Positions 1 through 11,125 of a stretch of DNA of 64,000 nt are shown here, piece after piece. A model generated the notes under the pieces. The model saw nothing but the letters and a program-made list of their open reading frames with translations, had not been told where the DNA came from and made no database searches. The DNA lies in contig OX421963.1 in the NCBI GenBank assembly GCA_949128115.1, forward strand, positions 92,637,602 to 92,701,601, read 5' to 3'. This DNA comes from Anaspis maculata. Its lineage: Eukaryota; Arthropoda; Insecta; Coleoptera; Scraptiidae. Position 1 is the first letter of the stretch. Each line of letters starts with the position of its first letter. Both the position numbers and the translations under genes were made by a program.

Positions 1-169
1 TAAATTATTTAAACAAATTCAGTACAAATATAACGCATTTTACTCAATTGCCTTTTACAAATAATTTGTATTGAGAAAAATTGTATGCTACAAAGTGTCA
101 ATCGATCGAAACGTTCCATCTCCATTGCTTCATTTAGAGAATTTCTTGAAGCTTCTGCACTTTCCAAGA

Positions 170-403
170 TCAGTCTAAGGTTCCCTTTATGCTGAAGAAG
201 AAAAAACCTTCAAGTATTTCAATAAAATCAATCATAACATTGTATAACCTGTCGCCCTCTTGTCCATTCTCTGGTATAATATCCTCTGATTTGTCCATTT
301 CGCAGTAGCACCCTGAATTTGGTGAGAAATTCCAGTGTAGCTGGATATACATATGGCATGAAAGCCACTTCTGATTCTGAATAGGTCTACTGCACTTTTT
401 CAT
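170..403 (-). CDS. unrecognised 77-codon reading frame, possibly a damaged gene fragment
   Basis: I do not recognise this protein. The frame starts at the ATG at 403 and stops at 170. It has an ordinary mixed composition with charged stretches (for example MDKSEDIIPENGQEGD), unlike the repeat-derived frames elsewhere in the window. Just before its stop, the next frame stays open from about 195 down to about 10 and also has mixed composition, which would fit a frameshifted coding remnant or an unrecognised splice. No domain, signal peptide or membrane segment is evident. It may equally be a chance frame in a mobile element. Confidence 0.2.
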   Translation of the reverse strand: MKKCSRPIQNQKWLSCHMYIQLHWNFSPNSGCYCEMDKSEDIIPENGQEGDRLYNVMIDFIEILEGFFFFSIKGTLD

Positions 404-752
404 AGCACTTTTTGTTTGAAAGCGTTTTTCATCTTCCGATTTCCAACTGCAACTAACCTACAAACTCGAACGTCAAACAATGACGTTTCCAACTTTTGAC
501 TTTTACCGACGCAGCATCTCGAGATCTTCCGTTGCCAACGTTAAGAAAAGAGCACTATTGCGCTAATAAGAACGCAGTTTATTATGATGATGATGAAGTG
601 AATATTAAAAACCATTTTGAGTAAAGAATAAGATTACCCTGATTAATCAGTGTATACCACAAAGTTCTTTGTAAAATTTCAACCATTTGAACAACACTGG
701 TAGAACCCAGAATCTTGGGTAGCGCTCTGTCAATTCATTATATAGTCTTATC

Positions 753-932
753 AAATACAATGCGTTGTACGCTTAATCGTCAGATAATTTTTTAATAATA
801 TCATTTCGTTATAATCCCAATGCAAGAAAATACAACTCGCCCTATGGGCTCGTTGTATTTTCAGCTTTGGGATTATAACTCATAATATTACTAAAAAATT
901 ATCGACAATAATCGTACCACTCATTGTATTAC
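753..932. repeat. imperfect hairpin repeat (foldback/MITE-like)
   Basis: The two halves are imperfect inverted complements around a short loop near 836-850. The best stem pairs about 810-835 with 851-878 (GAAAATACAAC with GTTGTATTTTC, then ATAATCCCAA with TTGGGATTAT). No open frame is inside. The family is not identified. Confidence 0.5.
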
Positions 933-935
933 TAC

Positions 936-1365
936 TGACAATTTTTGGAATCATTGTTGCATTTTTTTTCAATAATTTTGACATTTCTATAGTCTTTTAG
1001 ACAGTTTTTTTTTAAATTATTCCAACATTTTTTGAATTACATATCATGGAATTATCTTGACCTATTTTAATCATTGTAAAACTGGAATTCGAGAGCAATA
1101 ATCAGTTATTTAACAATTATTTTGACTTATAATTGAGGTTGATGATGCTGCCAACACATCACATTGTTTCATATTTTGCTCAAATGAAAAAAGCTGTGAT
1201 ATTGGTTATGGGTACTGCTCAGTTGCAGTTTTTTTCTTATCATTTTTTGAACTTGAGTCCGATATTTGAAAAATATTATATATTTAGATTTTTTCCATTG
1301 CTTCCCATGTAATTCTTCTATGGGGGGTATCGTCTGGAAGTTTTCATTCTGCAAAAGAGGGCGCT
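936..1365 (-). repeat. partial copy of the central core of the giant array-filled element
   Basis: Bases about 1040-1250 are the reverse complement of 4120-4217 joined directly to 7285-7380, and are also similar to 21060-21290. The part before 1080 shows the same GACATTTT-type repeats that flank this core elsewhere. This copy lacks the nested insertion found at 4218-7284, so it serves as a natural empty site. No array of the GAAGTC type and no end block is seen here, so it is a fragment. Confidence 0.6.
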
Positions 1366-1523
1366 TGGGTGTTTGAGCAGTCTGGGACCTCGAGAATCGG
1401 CGAGGGAAAGCTTCAAAAGCAAAAAATACTTACCATGCCAAACGTATTCATCCTTGAATGTTTGAAGTTCGTCCATTAGAATCAGGATAGATTTGTGAAA
1501 AATGGGAGCTATGACCAGTACAA

Positions 1524-1868
1524 ATGAGGAGCTTGTGGTGTGGTTAGTTAGCGCGTTCGACTGCCACTCCAGAGGTCGCGGGTTCGATCTCCGCCGGGGA
1601 CGGATTTTCGGCCTCGAAAAACAAGCTCCTTGGTTTAGTTGGAATGCTTGCTAAATGCAAGACGCGCCGTGTGTCGCATAGCACGTGAAATACGAACGAT
1701 GGTGCCGACCCCATGCGATGTTGGTGGTCGTTAAAAATCCCTACCCTGTGTTGGAACACACAGGGGTTCGGCAAAATTTCCGGTATAGTGGAGGAAAGCA
1801 TTCACCGGCGTCGGTGTTAGGCCTCGTTGCGGAAATAGGCCGACGTTAAATAAACGAATAAGAAAAAA
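1524..1868 (+). mobile_element. tRNA-derived SINE with target-site duplication
   Basis: A tRNA-like head is followed by a unique body and an A-rich tail. The B box GGTTCGATCTC is at 1581-1591 and an A-box-like stretch (TGGTTAGTTAGCG) begins at 1541. The tail reads AATAAACGAATAAGAAAAAA up to 1868. The element is flanked by the 10-bp direct repeat ACCAGTACAA at 1514-1523 and 1869-1878, as expected for LINE-driven insertion. The isotype of the founder tRNA is not clear. It encodes no protein. Confidence 0.8.
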
Positions 1869-1878
1869 ACCAGTACAA

Positions 1879-2680
1879 TACTAGGACAAGAAATGCACTA
1901 CTCACTACCGCCCAACTATCTGCCGAACACTGGGGTATCAAGTTTTACAATCATTTGCCAAGAGTGAGGTCCAGCAAATGAATTATACAAAATTCATTTC
2001 AGTAGTAAAACGTTGGCTTCTTGAGGGTGCTTTTCACTCGTGTGAAGAATTTCTCAATGTAAATTTTAAAATGTGAAACTTTTGTGAATGTGCCTACGTA
2101 TTTCTAATTCTGTGATATTTTGAAATGTTAACAATTTTTTTTGATCTTACTATATAAAGTGTTTTTGATGGTAAAATAAATGAATATGAATATGCTGAAC
2201 GCTGTGGATACTGAATAAGTTGAAACCAAATACTTGGAATAAACTCACGTCACGTCACTGAGGCTTGCACCTCTTGGGGGTCTCGTTTCTTGTCTTTTTA
2301 GGGTCGATTATCGTTTTCGAAAGGTGATGCAAGATGCAATAACACCTTCGTGCTCCAGGATTCAGGATAACGGAATAAATAATAATAATATTAAATAATA
2401 AATAACACATCGGAAAAAATCACAAATTCTTGAAGTCTTTTGAAGCAAAGTTTATTGATATTCCACTGGTCCCTGCACTAGACAAGATTCTTTTGATCGA
2501 TTAGAGTTGAAATATCAACTGCTACGATAATTTTTTGTTTTAAGATACAAAATACGTTGACATGAAAAAAATGAAATTTGGGCATTTGGTTTACATTTTT
2601 CGTGGAATGGCTGTATCGCCATTATTGTATTTGCTGTATTTGCTGTATTTATCTTTGCAATCGGAAACGATAGTAAAATG
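1879..2680. other. gene-poor AT-rich stretch
   Basis: No coding frame with real-protein character was seen. There is an AAT-rich microsatellite at about 2376-2405. The rest is unassigned unique or old repeat sequence. Confidence 0.4.
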
Positions 2681-2779
2681 TCGTGTCAGTGGATGAAGGC
2701 CGCCATATTGCTAAAATTTCAGCGACGAAGAGGGAAGATGCAGATATATTATGCTAGACAAAGACAAGAAAGATCGACC

Positions 2780-3070
2780 CTTTATGCAAAACCTAAGGTT
2801 TTCGTATTGGTACGAAGCTTGCGGACTGTGGGTGGGATACGCAAGGAGCTGGTCGATTTTTACGAAATACGAAAGTGGCGTGCTCGCAAAACTCCGATAC
2901 GAAAACGAATTTCGTAACCGATTGAGCGCATGCTCTGCACGGGACAGAAAACGCAAGGGATTGGGCGATATTCACTATTTAGGAAACATGAATAAGCCGT
3001 GCCAGCAAAATTCGTATACGAACACGAATTTTGTAATCGATTCACGGCGTGCTTCCACCACGGGCTCAGC
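2780..3070 (+). repeat. degenerate tandem repeat, period about 110 bp
   Basis: Similar blocks recur: ACGAATTTCGTAACCGATT near 2908 and ACGAATTTTGTAATCGATT near 3022, each followed by a GCATGC or GCGTGC segment, and CGCAAGG near 2842 and 2951. This gives about two and a half copies. Short frames on both strands are by-products of the repeat. Confidence 0.5.
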
Positions 3071-3084
3071 CACTGAATAGCTAA

Positions 3085-3344
3085 TAGTGCTGGCAACCGA
3101 ATCGGTTCTGGAAGATGGCTTTGAAAACCGGCTCCGAAAACCGAATTTCGATGATAGCTGAAAACCGGCTCACACAGCCGGCTTTCGGAGTCGCTATTCG
3201 GAGCCGGCTTCCAAAATGTCGAAGCGTTTTCCAGTGTCGGTCTTCGAAGCCGGTTTTCAATACCGGTTTTCGGAGTCAGCTATCAATATCAGTATTAACG
3301 AACAGAATACCGATTTTTATTTTTCCCGGTTTTTGCCAGCACTA
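3085..3344 (+). repeat. left end block (CCGG-rich short inverted-repeat unit)
   Basis: This 260-bp block itself begins TAGTGCTGGCAA and ends TTGCCAGCACTA, so it looks like a complete short hAT-type MITE. Its interior is a degenerate array of roughly 20-bp units alternating AAAACCGGCTCCG and GCCGGCTTTCGGAG motifs. The same block occurs at the other end of this element and at the ends of the two related elements. Confidence 0.7.
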
Positions 3345-3354
3345 ATTAAATTGA

Positions 3355-3745
3355 AGACTGTCAGGTGTGAAGTCACTATTTTGATGAAGTAAAAAGAGCT
3401 CTTTGTGGTAAAGGTCGGAATTTTGTATGCTTGAAGTCGGATTTTTCTGTTGAAAGTCGTAGTTTCAAGCGTGTAAGTCGTAATTCCGTGGTTTAAATTC
3501 AGTCTTCCAGCTGAAAGTCGGAGTTTCACTTGTTTAAAGTCGCAGTTTTTCGTGTTGATGAAGTCGAAATTTCGAGGCGAAACTCGAAATTTTATTGCTC
3601 GAAGTAGAATTTATGTTTGAACTCGAAATTTCGTCCTCAAAGTTAACATCCCTAGTCGAAATTTTCAGAAAATCAAGATCAAAGTGAAGCTTTGTGGATT
3701 TGAAGTTTGAGATTAGGTCGAGGTTTTTCGTGTTCAATGTCAAAA
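3355..3745 (+). repeat. GAAGTC-type tandem array, left arm of copy 1
   Basis: Degenerate units of about 20-30 bp built on GAAGTCGAAATTTCGTG recur head to tail. The CGAAATTTCG part is itself palindromic. It passes into a GACATT-type array at 3745-3960. The array encodes nothing credible. Confidence 0.75.
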
Positions 3746-4217
3746 TAGTTGAAAATTAAAATGATTATTAACGTGTCAAAATAATTCCAAAAATGTGAAG
3801 AAAAATAACCTATTCTTCAATCTTTTATAATTCGAATATCGGAATGATTTGGAACAAAAATGTCAAGATGATTCTAAAGATATGTCGAAATCATTGAAAA
3901 AATGTCAATGATCGAAATATGTCCAAATATTAAAAAGTTAAGATGATCTCATAATGTCAGGATATTTCCAAAAAATGCCTCATAATATTGTATACCTCGG
4001 TGCTTCGCACCTCGATTGTAGCCATTTACAATGTTATGCTTTGCAACTCGTTAATCGCCCTATCCTGGCTGTATACCTCGAAACACAACGAAAAACAACA
4101 AAATCTTCCGCTCGAGCAACTGGGCAGTACCCATAACCAATTTCACAGCTTTTTTCATTTGAGCAAAATATGAAAAGATGTGATGTGTTGGCAGCATTGT
4201 CAACCTCAATAATTATA

Positions 4218-7200
4218 CAGGGTCCTGCAACAGTGCGTCGGGATTTCCTAGCGCCCTTACCTTGCTAAATAGAGAAAACGGTGTAATACATAAAACTATT
4301 GGTTTGGAAAGTTCTACCTTGCAATTTTTTTTTCCAACTAATTTGGCTGTTCAATTTTTGCGCTATAACAAAAACAAACTTTTTTTTAATAAAATGCCCC
4401 ACTTTTGATTTCATTTTCTTGTTTAGCTTTTCAAGCTCTATTACAAGTGTATTTTTGTTTTTTTCAATTTGTGGCTGTGCTACCAACTGATAATTAAAAA
4501 TTGAGATTTTTTGTAATTTCAAGGTTCACTTTGAAAAATCGTAGAGGCCGCGTTTTTTGAGATTAAGGAATGAAATTTGGCATAACGATAGTCGACCAGA
4601 AGCTGAATAACTTCATGACAAAAAACTTGAGGTTCAATTATACAGGGTGGGCAAAAAAAATTTTCGCACTCCGCAAATTTCAAAATGCCATAAGTCATTT
4701 TTTTCGAATAGAATGCCCCATATTTTATCTCACCATTCCATAGCCTTGTTCTTCCTCTTTCATTTTTATGAGGGATACCGTACCCCTAAATTCCATAATT
4801 TCAGCGATAATCGATAATTTTGATAAAAATTGTCGTTTATTTGGATTTTTTATGATCTTAGTAGGTCTTGATACAGAAAATCATGTGTCAAAATGAACGC
4901 ACCTCTCAATTTGACAGTTTGAAGGTTTTTGAATTTGCGAAAATCGCTTTACCACGCTCAATTTTAATTTTCTTTTTTCCATCGGGCAACGAAATTATTT
5001 TTTAAGCATTTTCTTCAGATTGGAATTCAGCGCAGCTATTCAATAGAAAAAACTTATTCTTAGCATCAACCCAAGCAAAATGTGTCAATCAGACATTGGT
5101 TTATGATCACTATGGCCTGCCCGGCGTGGAAAATTTTAATAAATAGCACTTTTTATCAAAATTATCGATTATCTCGGAAATAATCAAATTTAGGGGTAGA
5201 GTACGGTGAAAATGAAAGAGGAGGAAAAAAGCTGTCGAATGGTTGAATAAAATAGAGGGCATTCTATTCGAAAAAATGACTTATGACATTTTGATTTTTG
5301 CGAGGTTCGAAAAAAAATTCTGAACGAAAATCACTGATTCTGAAGTTTTTTGTCATGAAATTATTCACCTCCTATTCGACTATTTGGTGCCAAATTTCAT
5401 TCCTTGATTGCAAAAAACAAGGCTCCTAAGATTTTTCAAAACGAACCTTGAAATTACAAAAAATTTCATATTTTAATTTTTAGTTGGTAGCACTGCCACA
5501 AATTGAAGAAACAAAAATTTGCTTGTAATAGAGCTCAAGAAGCTGAACAAGAAAATCAAATCCAAAGTGGGGCATTTCATTGAAAAAAATCTTTGTTTTT
5601 GTTATAGCGCAAAAATGGAACATCCTGTAAAGTTGAAAATAATTAATTTCACTAGTTACTACTTAGGCCAGGCGGTAGGTCATTCTGGATAGAAAAAAAT
5701 CCGACCAAAGCTTTTATGGTGGCAAACTCTTCGTAAGGTCAGTAGGTATCTACCACTGAGTTTCCGCCCAAAAACGAGTTGTGCTGATTCCTCCACATCT
5801 GCCCAAAGGTAAAGGATGTCTTGAAGGTGCAAAAAGACCTGTTAAACCCCCGTACTTTTCCATTTTATTTGCCTCAATGCAAACGTACAATTCTAACGCA
5901 AACATTGGAAGCATTTGTCATCATCTCTGTGCCAGTCTTACTGTTGAAAAAAAAGATTTCTTTGTGCGGGTCAGATAAATTACATTTAATTGTTTTTCCA
6001 CACAAGAAAACGATGGAGCAACATGTATTTTGGATGTTTTCTAATAACTTGTCCTTACTGAACCCATTCATGGCGTTGAAATTTCAATAACAGCATTTTT
6101 GAAGATGTTGCCCGCTAAGAAATGAATAATTTTTACCCGCCTGTTCAGCAGCAGTTTTTTCAATTTTACCAAACACCGTTCTCGAAAATTTTATAGGAAA
6201 TGACAAGCTAGAACTGTTTTCTGATGATATTATATCTGGCTTAACCGCGGCACGCTTTTTGAAAGTATAGGAAACTGATTTCTTTTTGAGCTGTTCTATT
6301 TTACCCGTGTGCGGCCGTGCCTACTTGACATAGACCGGACTGATTACACAAGCTTGGAAATGTACTCTTTTCCAGCTTTAAAACACGACTATTAATGATA
6401 AAATAATATATAATTTCTTCATAAATCAATGTACAAAGTCTTAATAATAATGGTCGCGTTTTAAAGCTGGAAAAGAGTACATTCCCAAGCTCGTGTAATC
6501 AGTCTGGTCTATGTCAAGTAGGCACGGCCGCATGCGGGTGAAACAGGACCTCTCGGAAAGAAACCAGTTTTTTAGACTTTCAAGTCCGTGCCGCGGTTGA
6601 GCCAGGCATGATATCGTTAGACAAGAGTTTGAGCTTTTCATTCCTTATGAAATTTTCGCAAACGGTGTTTGGTAAAATTGAAAAACTTGCTGCTGAACAG
6701 GCGGGTAAAAATTATTCACTTTTTTGCTGGCAACATCTTCAAAAATGCTGTAATTGAAATTTTAATGCCATAAATGGGTTCAATGGATACGAGTTATTGG
6801 AAAACATACAAAATACATGTTGCTTCATCGTTTTCTTGTGTGAAAAAAACGATTAAATGTCATTTATCTGACCCGCACCAAGAAATCTTTTTTTTCAACA
6901 GTAAGACTGGCACAGAGATGATGACAGATGCTTCCAATGTTTGCGTAAGAGTTGTACGTTTGCATTTAGGCAAATATGGCGAAAAAGTACGGAGGTTTAA
7001 CAGGTCTTTTTGCACTTTTGAGGCATCCTTTACCTTCGCGCAGATGTGGAGGAATCAGCACAACTCGTTTTTGGGCGGAAACTCAGTGGTAGATAAATAC
7101 TGACCTTACAAAGAGTTTGACACCATAAAAGCTTTGGTCGGAGTTTTTTCCAGATAGTAGCGATTTTACCGACATACCGCCTGGCCTATACTTTTCAAAT

Positions 7201-7284
7201 CAATAATTTTATTTATTGAATCTTTGTCTCTATTTCGTGAGGGAAGGGCGCTAGGAGAGCCCGACGCACTGTTGCAGGACCCTG
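4218..7284. mobile_element. nested TA-flanked foldback element (Tc1/mariner-type ends)
   Basis: The ends are inverted repeats of about 41 bp (CAGGGTCCTGCAACAGTGCG and complement) with three mismatches. The dinucleotide TA is duplicated at 4216-4217 and 7285-7286. The interrupted sequence is found uninterrupted at 1040-1250, confirming a single TA target. Inside are two further long inverted repeats side by side: about 4300-4830 with 5150-5640, and about 5675-6400 with 6430-7190. No transposase frame is present; short frames here are mirror images in the arms. Confidence 0.8.
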
Positions 7285-7369
7285 TATGTCAAAACAATTG
7301 TCAAATAATTGATTAGATTATTGCCCTCGAATTCCACTTTAACAATGATTGAAATAGGTCAAGATAATT

Positions 7370-7800
7370 CCATAATATTTCAAAAAATGTTGAAATAATT
7401 AAGAAGAAACTGTCTAAAATACTATAAAAATGTCTAAATTATTAAAAAAAAAAATGCAACAATGATTCCAAAAATTGTCACGATAATCCCAAAAAATGCC
7501 GAAATTATTCCAAAAAATGTCACAATATTTCCAAAAATGATAAAAAGTGTCGAAATTGTTCCACAAACCGTCAGATTAGTTCCAAAAAATGTTAAAATAA
7601 TTTTGAGCTGAAGAAGTGCAAAAAAAATCCAAAATACATAGTATTAAAAATGTTGAAATAACGCCAAAACTATCAGAATGATTACAAACATGTCAAAAAA
7701 TTCGGAAACGTCAAATTATTCATATATTGACGACTTGGATGTTGAAATAATTTGAAGAAATGTTGAAATGGTTCTAAAAAATGTCCAAAAGAATTCACAA
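7370..7800 (+). repeat. GACATT/TGTCAAAAT-type tandem array
   Basis: Repeated units of about 25-30 bp of the form ATTCCAAAAAATGTC...AATAATT. The same family, inverted, fills 20280-21120 and 21380-21640. It is located between the core and the GAAGTC array in both elements. Confidence 0.65.
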
Positions 7801-10262
7801 AATATCTTTAGTCGAAGTTTTCGTGTTTGAAGTCAAAATTTCCATATCAAGGTCAAGTTTTTCGAGTCAGAATTTCGAAATCAAAGTCAAAGGCTTTCAA
7901 GCCTGAAGTCAAAATTTCAAATGGAACTGGAGTTTTCTCTTGTCCAAGGAGAATTTTCATGTTTGGAGGCGAAGTCTTCCGTTTCAAGAGTCAAATTTTT
8001 GCAACAAAAAACAAAATTGTATGTCTTTTCTCCAAGTCGAAATTACCACTGAATCCAGAGTCGAGAGTTTTCCGTGTTAAAAGTCAGAATTTCAAGATAA
8101 AATTGAAGGTTTCTGCGTCTGAAGTCATAGTGTTTTGTTTTTAAGTAGAATTTTTCCATTTGAAGTCGATGTATTTCGTATTTACGGTCAACTTTTTGTG
8201 ATAAAAGTCGAATTTGTTTGATTTTTTTTCCAAGTTGAAATTTCAAGTTGTAGTTAAAATAATGTCTCAAGTCCATGTTTTCTTATTTCAAGTCGAAATT
8301 TCGAAATCAAAGCTGAAATCTTTTGTGTTTGGAATCGAAATTTCCTGTTCAAAGTCGACATTTTGGAATCACAATAGAAGTTTTCATGTGAAAAATTTGA
8401 AGTAGAAGATCAAGCTTTTTGTGTTGAAAGTTGAATATCTGTTGTGTTTTGAGACGAAATTTCGTGGTTTCGGTGGAGGTTTACGGACTTGAGAGTCAAA
8501 GTTGAGTCGCGGGGTCGGACAAGTCAACTTCTCTTGTTTGAAGGGGAAATGTCCATGTTCAAATCAAAATTTCGTGTATTAAGTCAAAGTTTCCAAATTG
8601 AAGTCGAAGTTTTTCATCTTCAAACTCAAAGCTTTGTGTTTGGAGTGTTAATGTCGAGATTAAGGTCAAGTTTCTCGGGTTTAAGTTTTTAGGGTTCAAA
8701 GTAGAGATCTTCGTGTTCCAAGTCGAAACTTTTTATGTTTTAAGTCCAAGTTTCCAGATTAAATCAAGAGCTTTTTGTTTTCGAAGTCGAGATCCAAGCC
8801 AAAATCTTCTGTGTTTGAAGTCGAAATTTTGTATTCGTACTCCACCATTAGATATTTAAGTCGGAATTTCATGATGCACCTAAAAGGTTTTTGCATTGGA
8901 GGTCGAAATCCCGAGATAGAGAAGTCGAAGTTTTCCGTGTTGGATTTTTTGTGTTCAAAGTCGAAGTGTTCTGTATTTCAAGTCAAAAGTCAAAATTTCC
9001 GTGTTTGAAGTCGAAATTTTGTGTTCAAAGCCAATATTTCGATATTACAATCGGAATTTTCATGTTTGAAGTGAAAACTGTCATGTTGAAGTCAAGGTTT
9101 TTCGCGAGGTTTTTTGTATTCGAAGTGAAGAATTCACGATAAGAGTGAAGATTATTGCATTTGAAGTCGAATTTTCGAGATTAAGTCGAAATTTTCATGT
9201 TCGAAGTCAAAATTTCTTGTCTAAGCCAAATTTTCGAGAGTCAAGCTCTTCGTGTTCCAAGTCAAAATTTTTGTTTGGAGTCGGAAGTTGTACGTGACCA
9301 AAATTGAAATTCCAAGATGTAGAGTACAAGGTTTTTGGTGTAGAGTCGAAATTCCGTTGTTGAAGTCGGAATGTCATGCTCAAAATCGAAGTCATTCGTG
9401 TTTGAAGTCAAAACGTGCTTGAAATAGAGATGTCGATATAAAAATTAAAGATTGTTATGTTCAAAATCCACTATTGCGAAATAAAAATTCAAGTTTTTTG
9501 CGGTGAAAGTCAAAAATTTTTGTTTTTGAAGTCGAAGTTTCAGTGTTGAAAGTCGTAGTTTTTTTTTATTCAATCACGGCGAAATTTCGTGGTTGAAGTC
9601 GGAATTTTGAGAATTGACAGTTGAAGTTTCTCGTGCTGAAATCAAAATTTCGCAATAGAAGTTGAAGTTTGTCGGTTTTCAAGTTGAAATGCCAAGATAA
9701 AAGTTAAAACTTTTCGTGTTAGATCTTTCGTATTCGAAGTCGAGGTTTTCATGTTGAAAGTCGAAATTTTGTGTTTGAAGTAAAAAATTCGGGATATATT
9801 TCAAGTTTTCCGTGTTTAAAATTCAAGCTTCGCATTAAAAGTCAAAGTTTGTCGGTTTTTAAGTCTTAACTCTAAGATAAAACTCGAAGTTTTCGAATTA
9901 AATCAAGTTTTATTGCGTTTAAAGTAGAAATTTTGCATCAGACTTCTAGAAGTTGGATTTTCCGCTTTGAGAGACCCAATTTTCATGTCAAAAGTGTTTT
10001 GTCTTTTCGTGTCCCAAGTCAAAATTTTGCAATAAAAGCCAAAGTTTGTCAGTTTTGGAATCGAATATTCGAGTTGGAAGTCAAAGTTTTCTTGTTTCAA
10101 GTCGGAAGTTTTACATAATATAAATCAAAATCTTGCCATAGAAAGTCCAAGGTTTTTGCGTATGGGGTAGAAATTTTTTGCTTGTAGTCAGAATGTCACG
10201 ATTTAAGTCGAATTAGTTCCTGTTTGAAGTCGGAGTTTCATGTATAAGGTCGAAATTCCACC
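7800..10262 (+). repeat. GAAGTC-type tandem array, right arm of copy 1
   Basis: About 2.4 kb of degenerate head-to-tail units resembling GTTTGAAGTCGAAATTTCG. All reading frames here (both strands) are strings of the same few residues and are not genes. The family is shared with 18240-20270 (inverted) and 51315-54910. Confidence 0.8.
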
Positions 10263-10270
10263 ATTTAAAT

Positions 10271-10623
10271 TAGTGTTGGCAACGAAACTGGTTTTGAAAG
10301 CCGGCTCCGAAAACCGCGGTTCTGATGATAGCTGAAAACCGGCTTTCAGATCTGGTTTTCGGGACCGGTTTTCCGAGCCGGCTTTCGGAGTCGGTATTCG
10401 GAGCCGGCTTCCAAAATTGGTTTTCGGAGCAGTTGGTTTCAAGTATCGGTTTTCGAAGCCGGCTTTCAATAACGGTTTTCAAAGCCGGTGTCCAATGCCG
10501 ATTTTCGGAGCCGGCTTTGAATACCGCCTTTTGGATTAGGCTTTCAAGACCGGTTTTACCGAAACCGGTATTCGACAAAACCGGTATACCGTTATTCATT
10601 TTTGCCGGTTTTTGCCAGCACTA
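10271..10623 (+). repeat. right end block (CCGG-rich short inverted-repeat unit)
   Basis: It begins TAGTGTTGGCAA and ends TTGCCAGCACTA and lies in the same orientation as the left block, so the two blocks flank the array as direct repeats. It is preceded by ATTTAAAT (10263-10270), which resembles ATTAAATT (3345-3352) found just inside the left block. Confidence 0.7.
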
Positions 10624-11105
10624 ATAGCTAACAATCAGAATGTGCACTGGAGTGGTAGGGGTGGGGTCCGAATCTCGTAGGCGGTCATTTTGAGAAAATA
10701 AATATAATTTCGTCAGTTGAAAGCGAATGCTGACATTGGCAGCTGTGACAGTGTTGAGGAGCTTATACTCGTAGTTGTAATATTTTGTATTTACTTGAAA
10801 ATATTAATAATCATCTCGTAATTGCGTGATTCAATACGATGCCCCGAACACCCAGCGGTGGGCACGGGTGTGCGGCAACGAGCTATAGAAATAGATGGGT
10901 TATTGCAAAAGAAACACTGTAACACAGACTAAAATAAGTACGTTCTGTATTTGAATGTGTCGCGTGAACGTTACCTTATCAAAATGGCCGTATCCTGACC
11001 TGGCAGTTTCAAGGCCACCAAACGAGATCCTCCTCAGAACAAAGACTCTGGTGAGGAGTGCACATTCTGATTGTTAGCTATTCCGTGGTTCAGCTACGTT
11101 TTCAT
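10624..11105 (-). mobile_element. probable internal leader fragment of an LTR element, with a 26-bp inverted repeat
   Basis: On the minus strand this directly follows the LTR and primer site at 11106-11367, so it is likely the 5' untranslated region of that element. Bases 10623-10648 and 11057-11082 are perfect inverted complements (AATAGCTAACAATCAGAATG plus six more bases). The left member of this pair is where the giant element inserted. No gag or pol reading frame follows. Confidence 0.4.
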
Positions 11106-11123
11106 GCCCCACGTTGGGCGCCA
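11106..11123 (-). promoter_or_regulatory. primer binding site matching tRNA-Lys(CTT) 3' end
   Basis: On the minus strand it reads TGGCGCCCAACGTGGGGC, complementary to the 3' end of a tRNA-Lys(CTT) including CCA, as I know that tRNA. It lies two bases from the end of the LTR, the normal position for a retroelement primer site. Confidence 0.65.
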
Positions 11124-11125
11124 AA

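Larger units (their letters stand above)
3085..10623 (+). mobile_element. giant array-filled non-autonomous hAT-type element, copy 1
   Basis: The element begins TAGTGCTGGCAA and ends TTGCCAGCACTA, a perfect 12-bp terminal inverted repeat. It is flanked by a perfect 8-bp duplication ATAGCTAA at 3077-3084 and 10624-10631. Eight-base duplications and TAGTG/CAGTG ends are hallmarks of the hAT superfamily. Inside, in order, are a CCGG-rich end block, a GAAGTC-type tandem array, a GACATT-type array, a core, more GACATT array, a long GAAGTC array and a second end block in the same orientation. No transposase is seen, so mobility would have to be supplied elsewhere. A nested 3,067-bp element sits at 4218-7284; without it this copy is about 4.5 kb, close to copy 2 (4.03 kb) and copy 3 (3.96 kb). 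Confidence 0.8.

Noticed and set aside
7827..10118. Reading frames rich in Ser/Lys/Phe/Val
   Set aside because: They are translations of the GAAGTC-type array, and the equivalent strings occur wherever the array occurs.
10623..11082. A 460-bp MITE defined by the 26-bp inverted repeat
   Set aside because: The right member lies beside an LTR primer site and the left one straddles the target of the giant element, so the pair is better read as part of a retroelement leader than as MITE ends.
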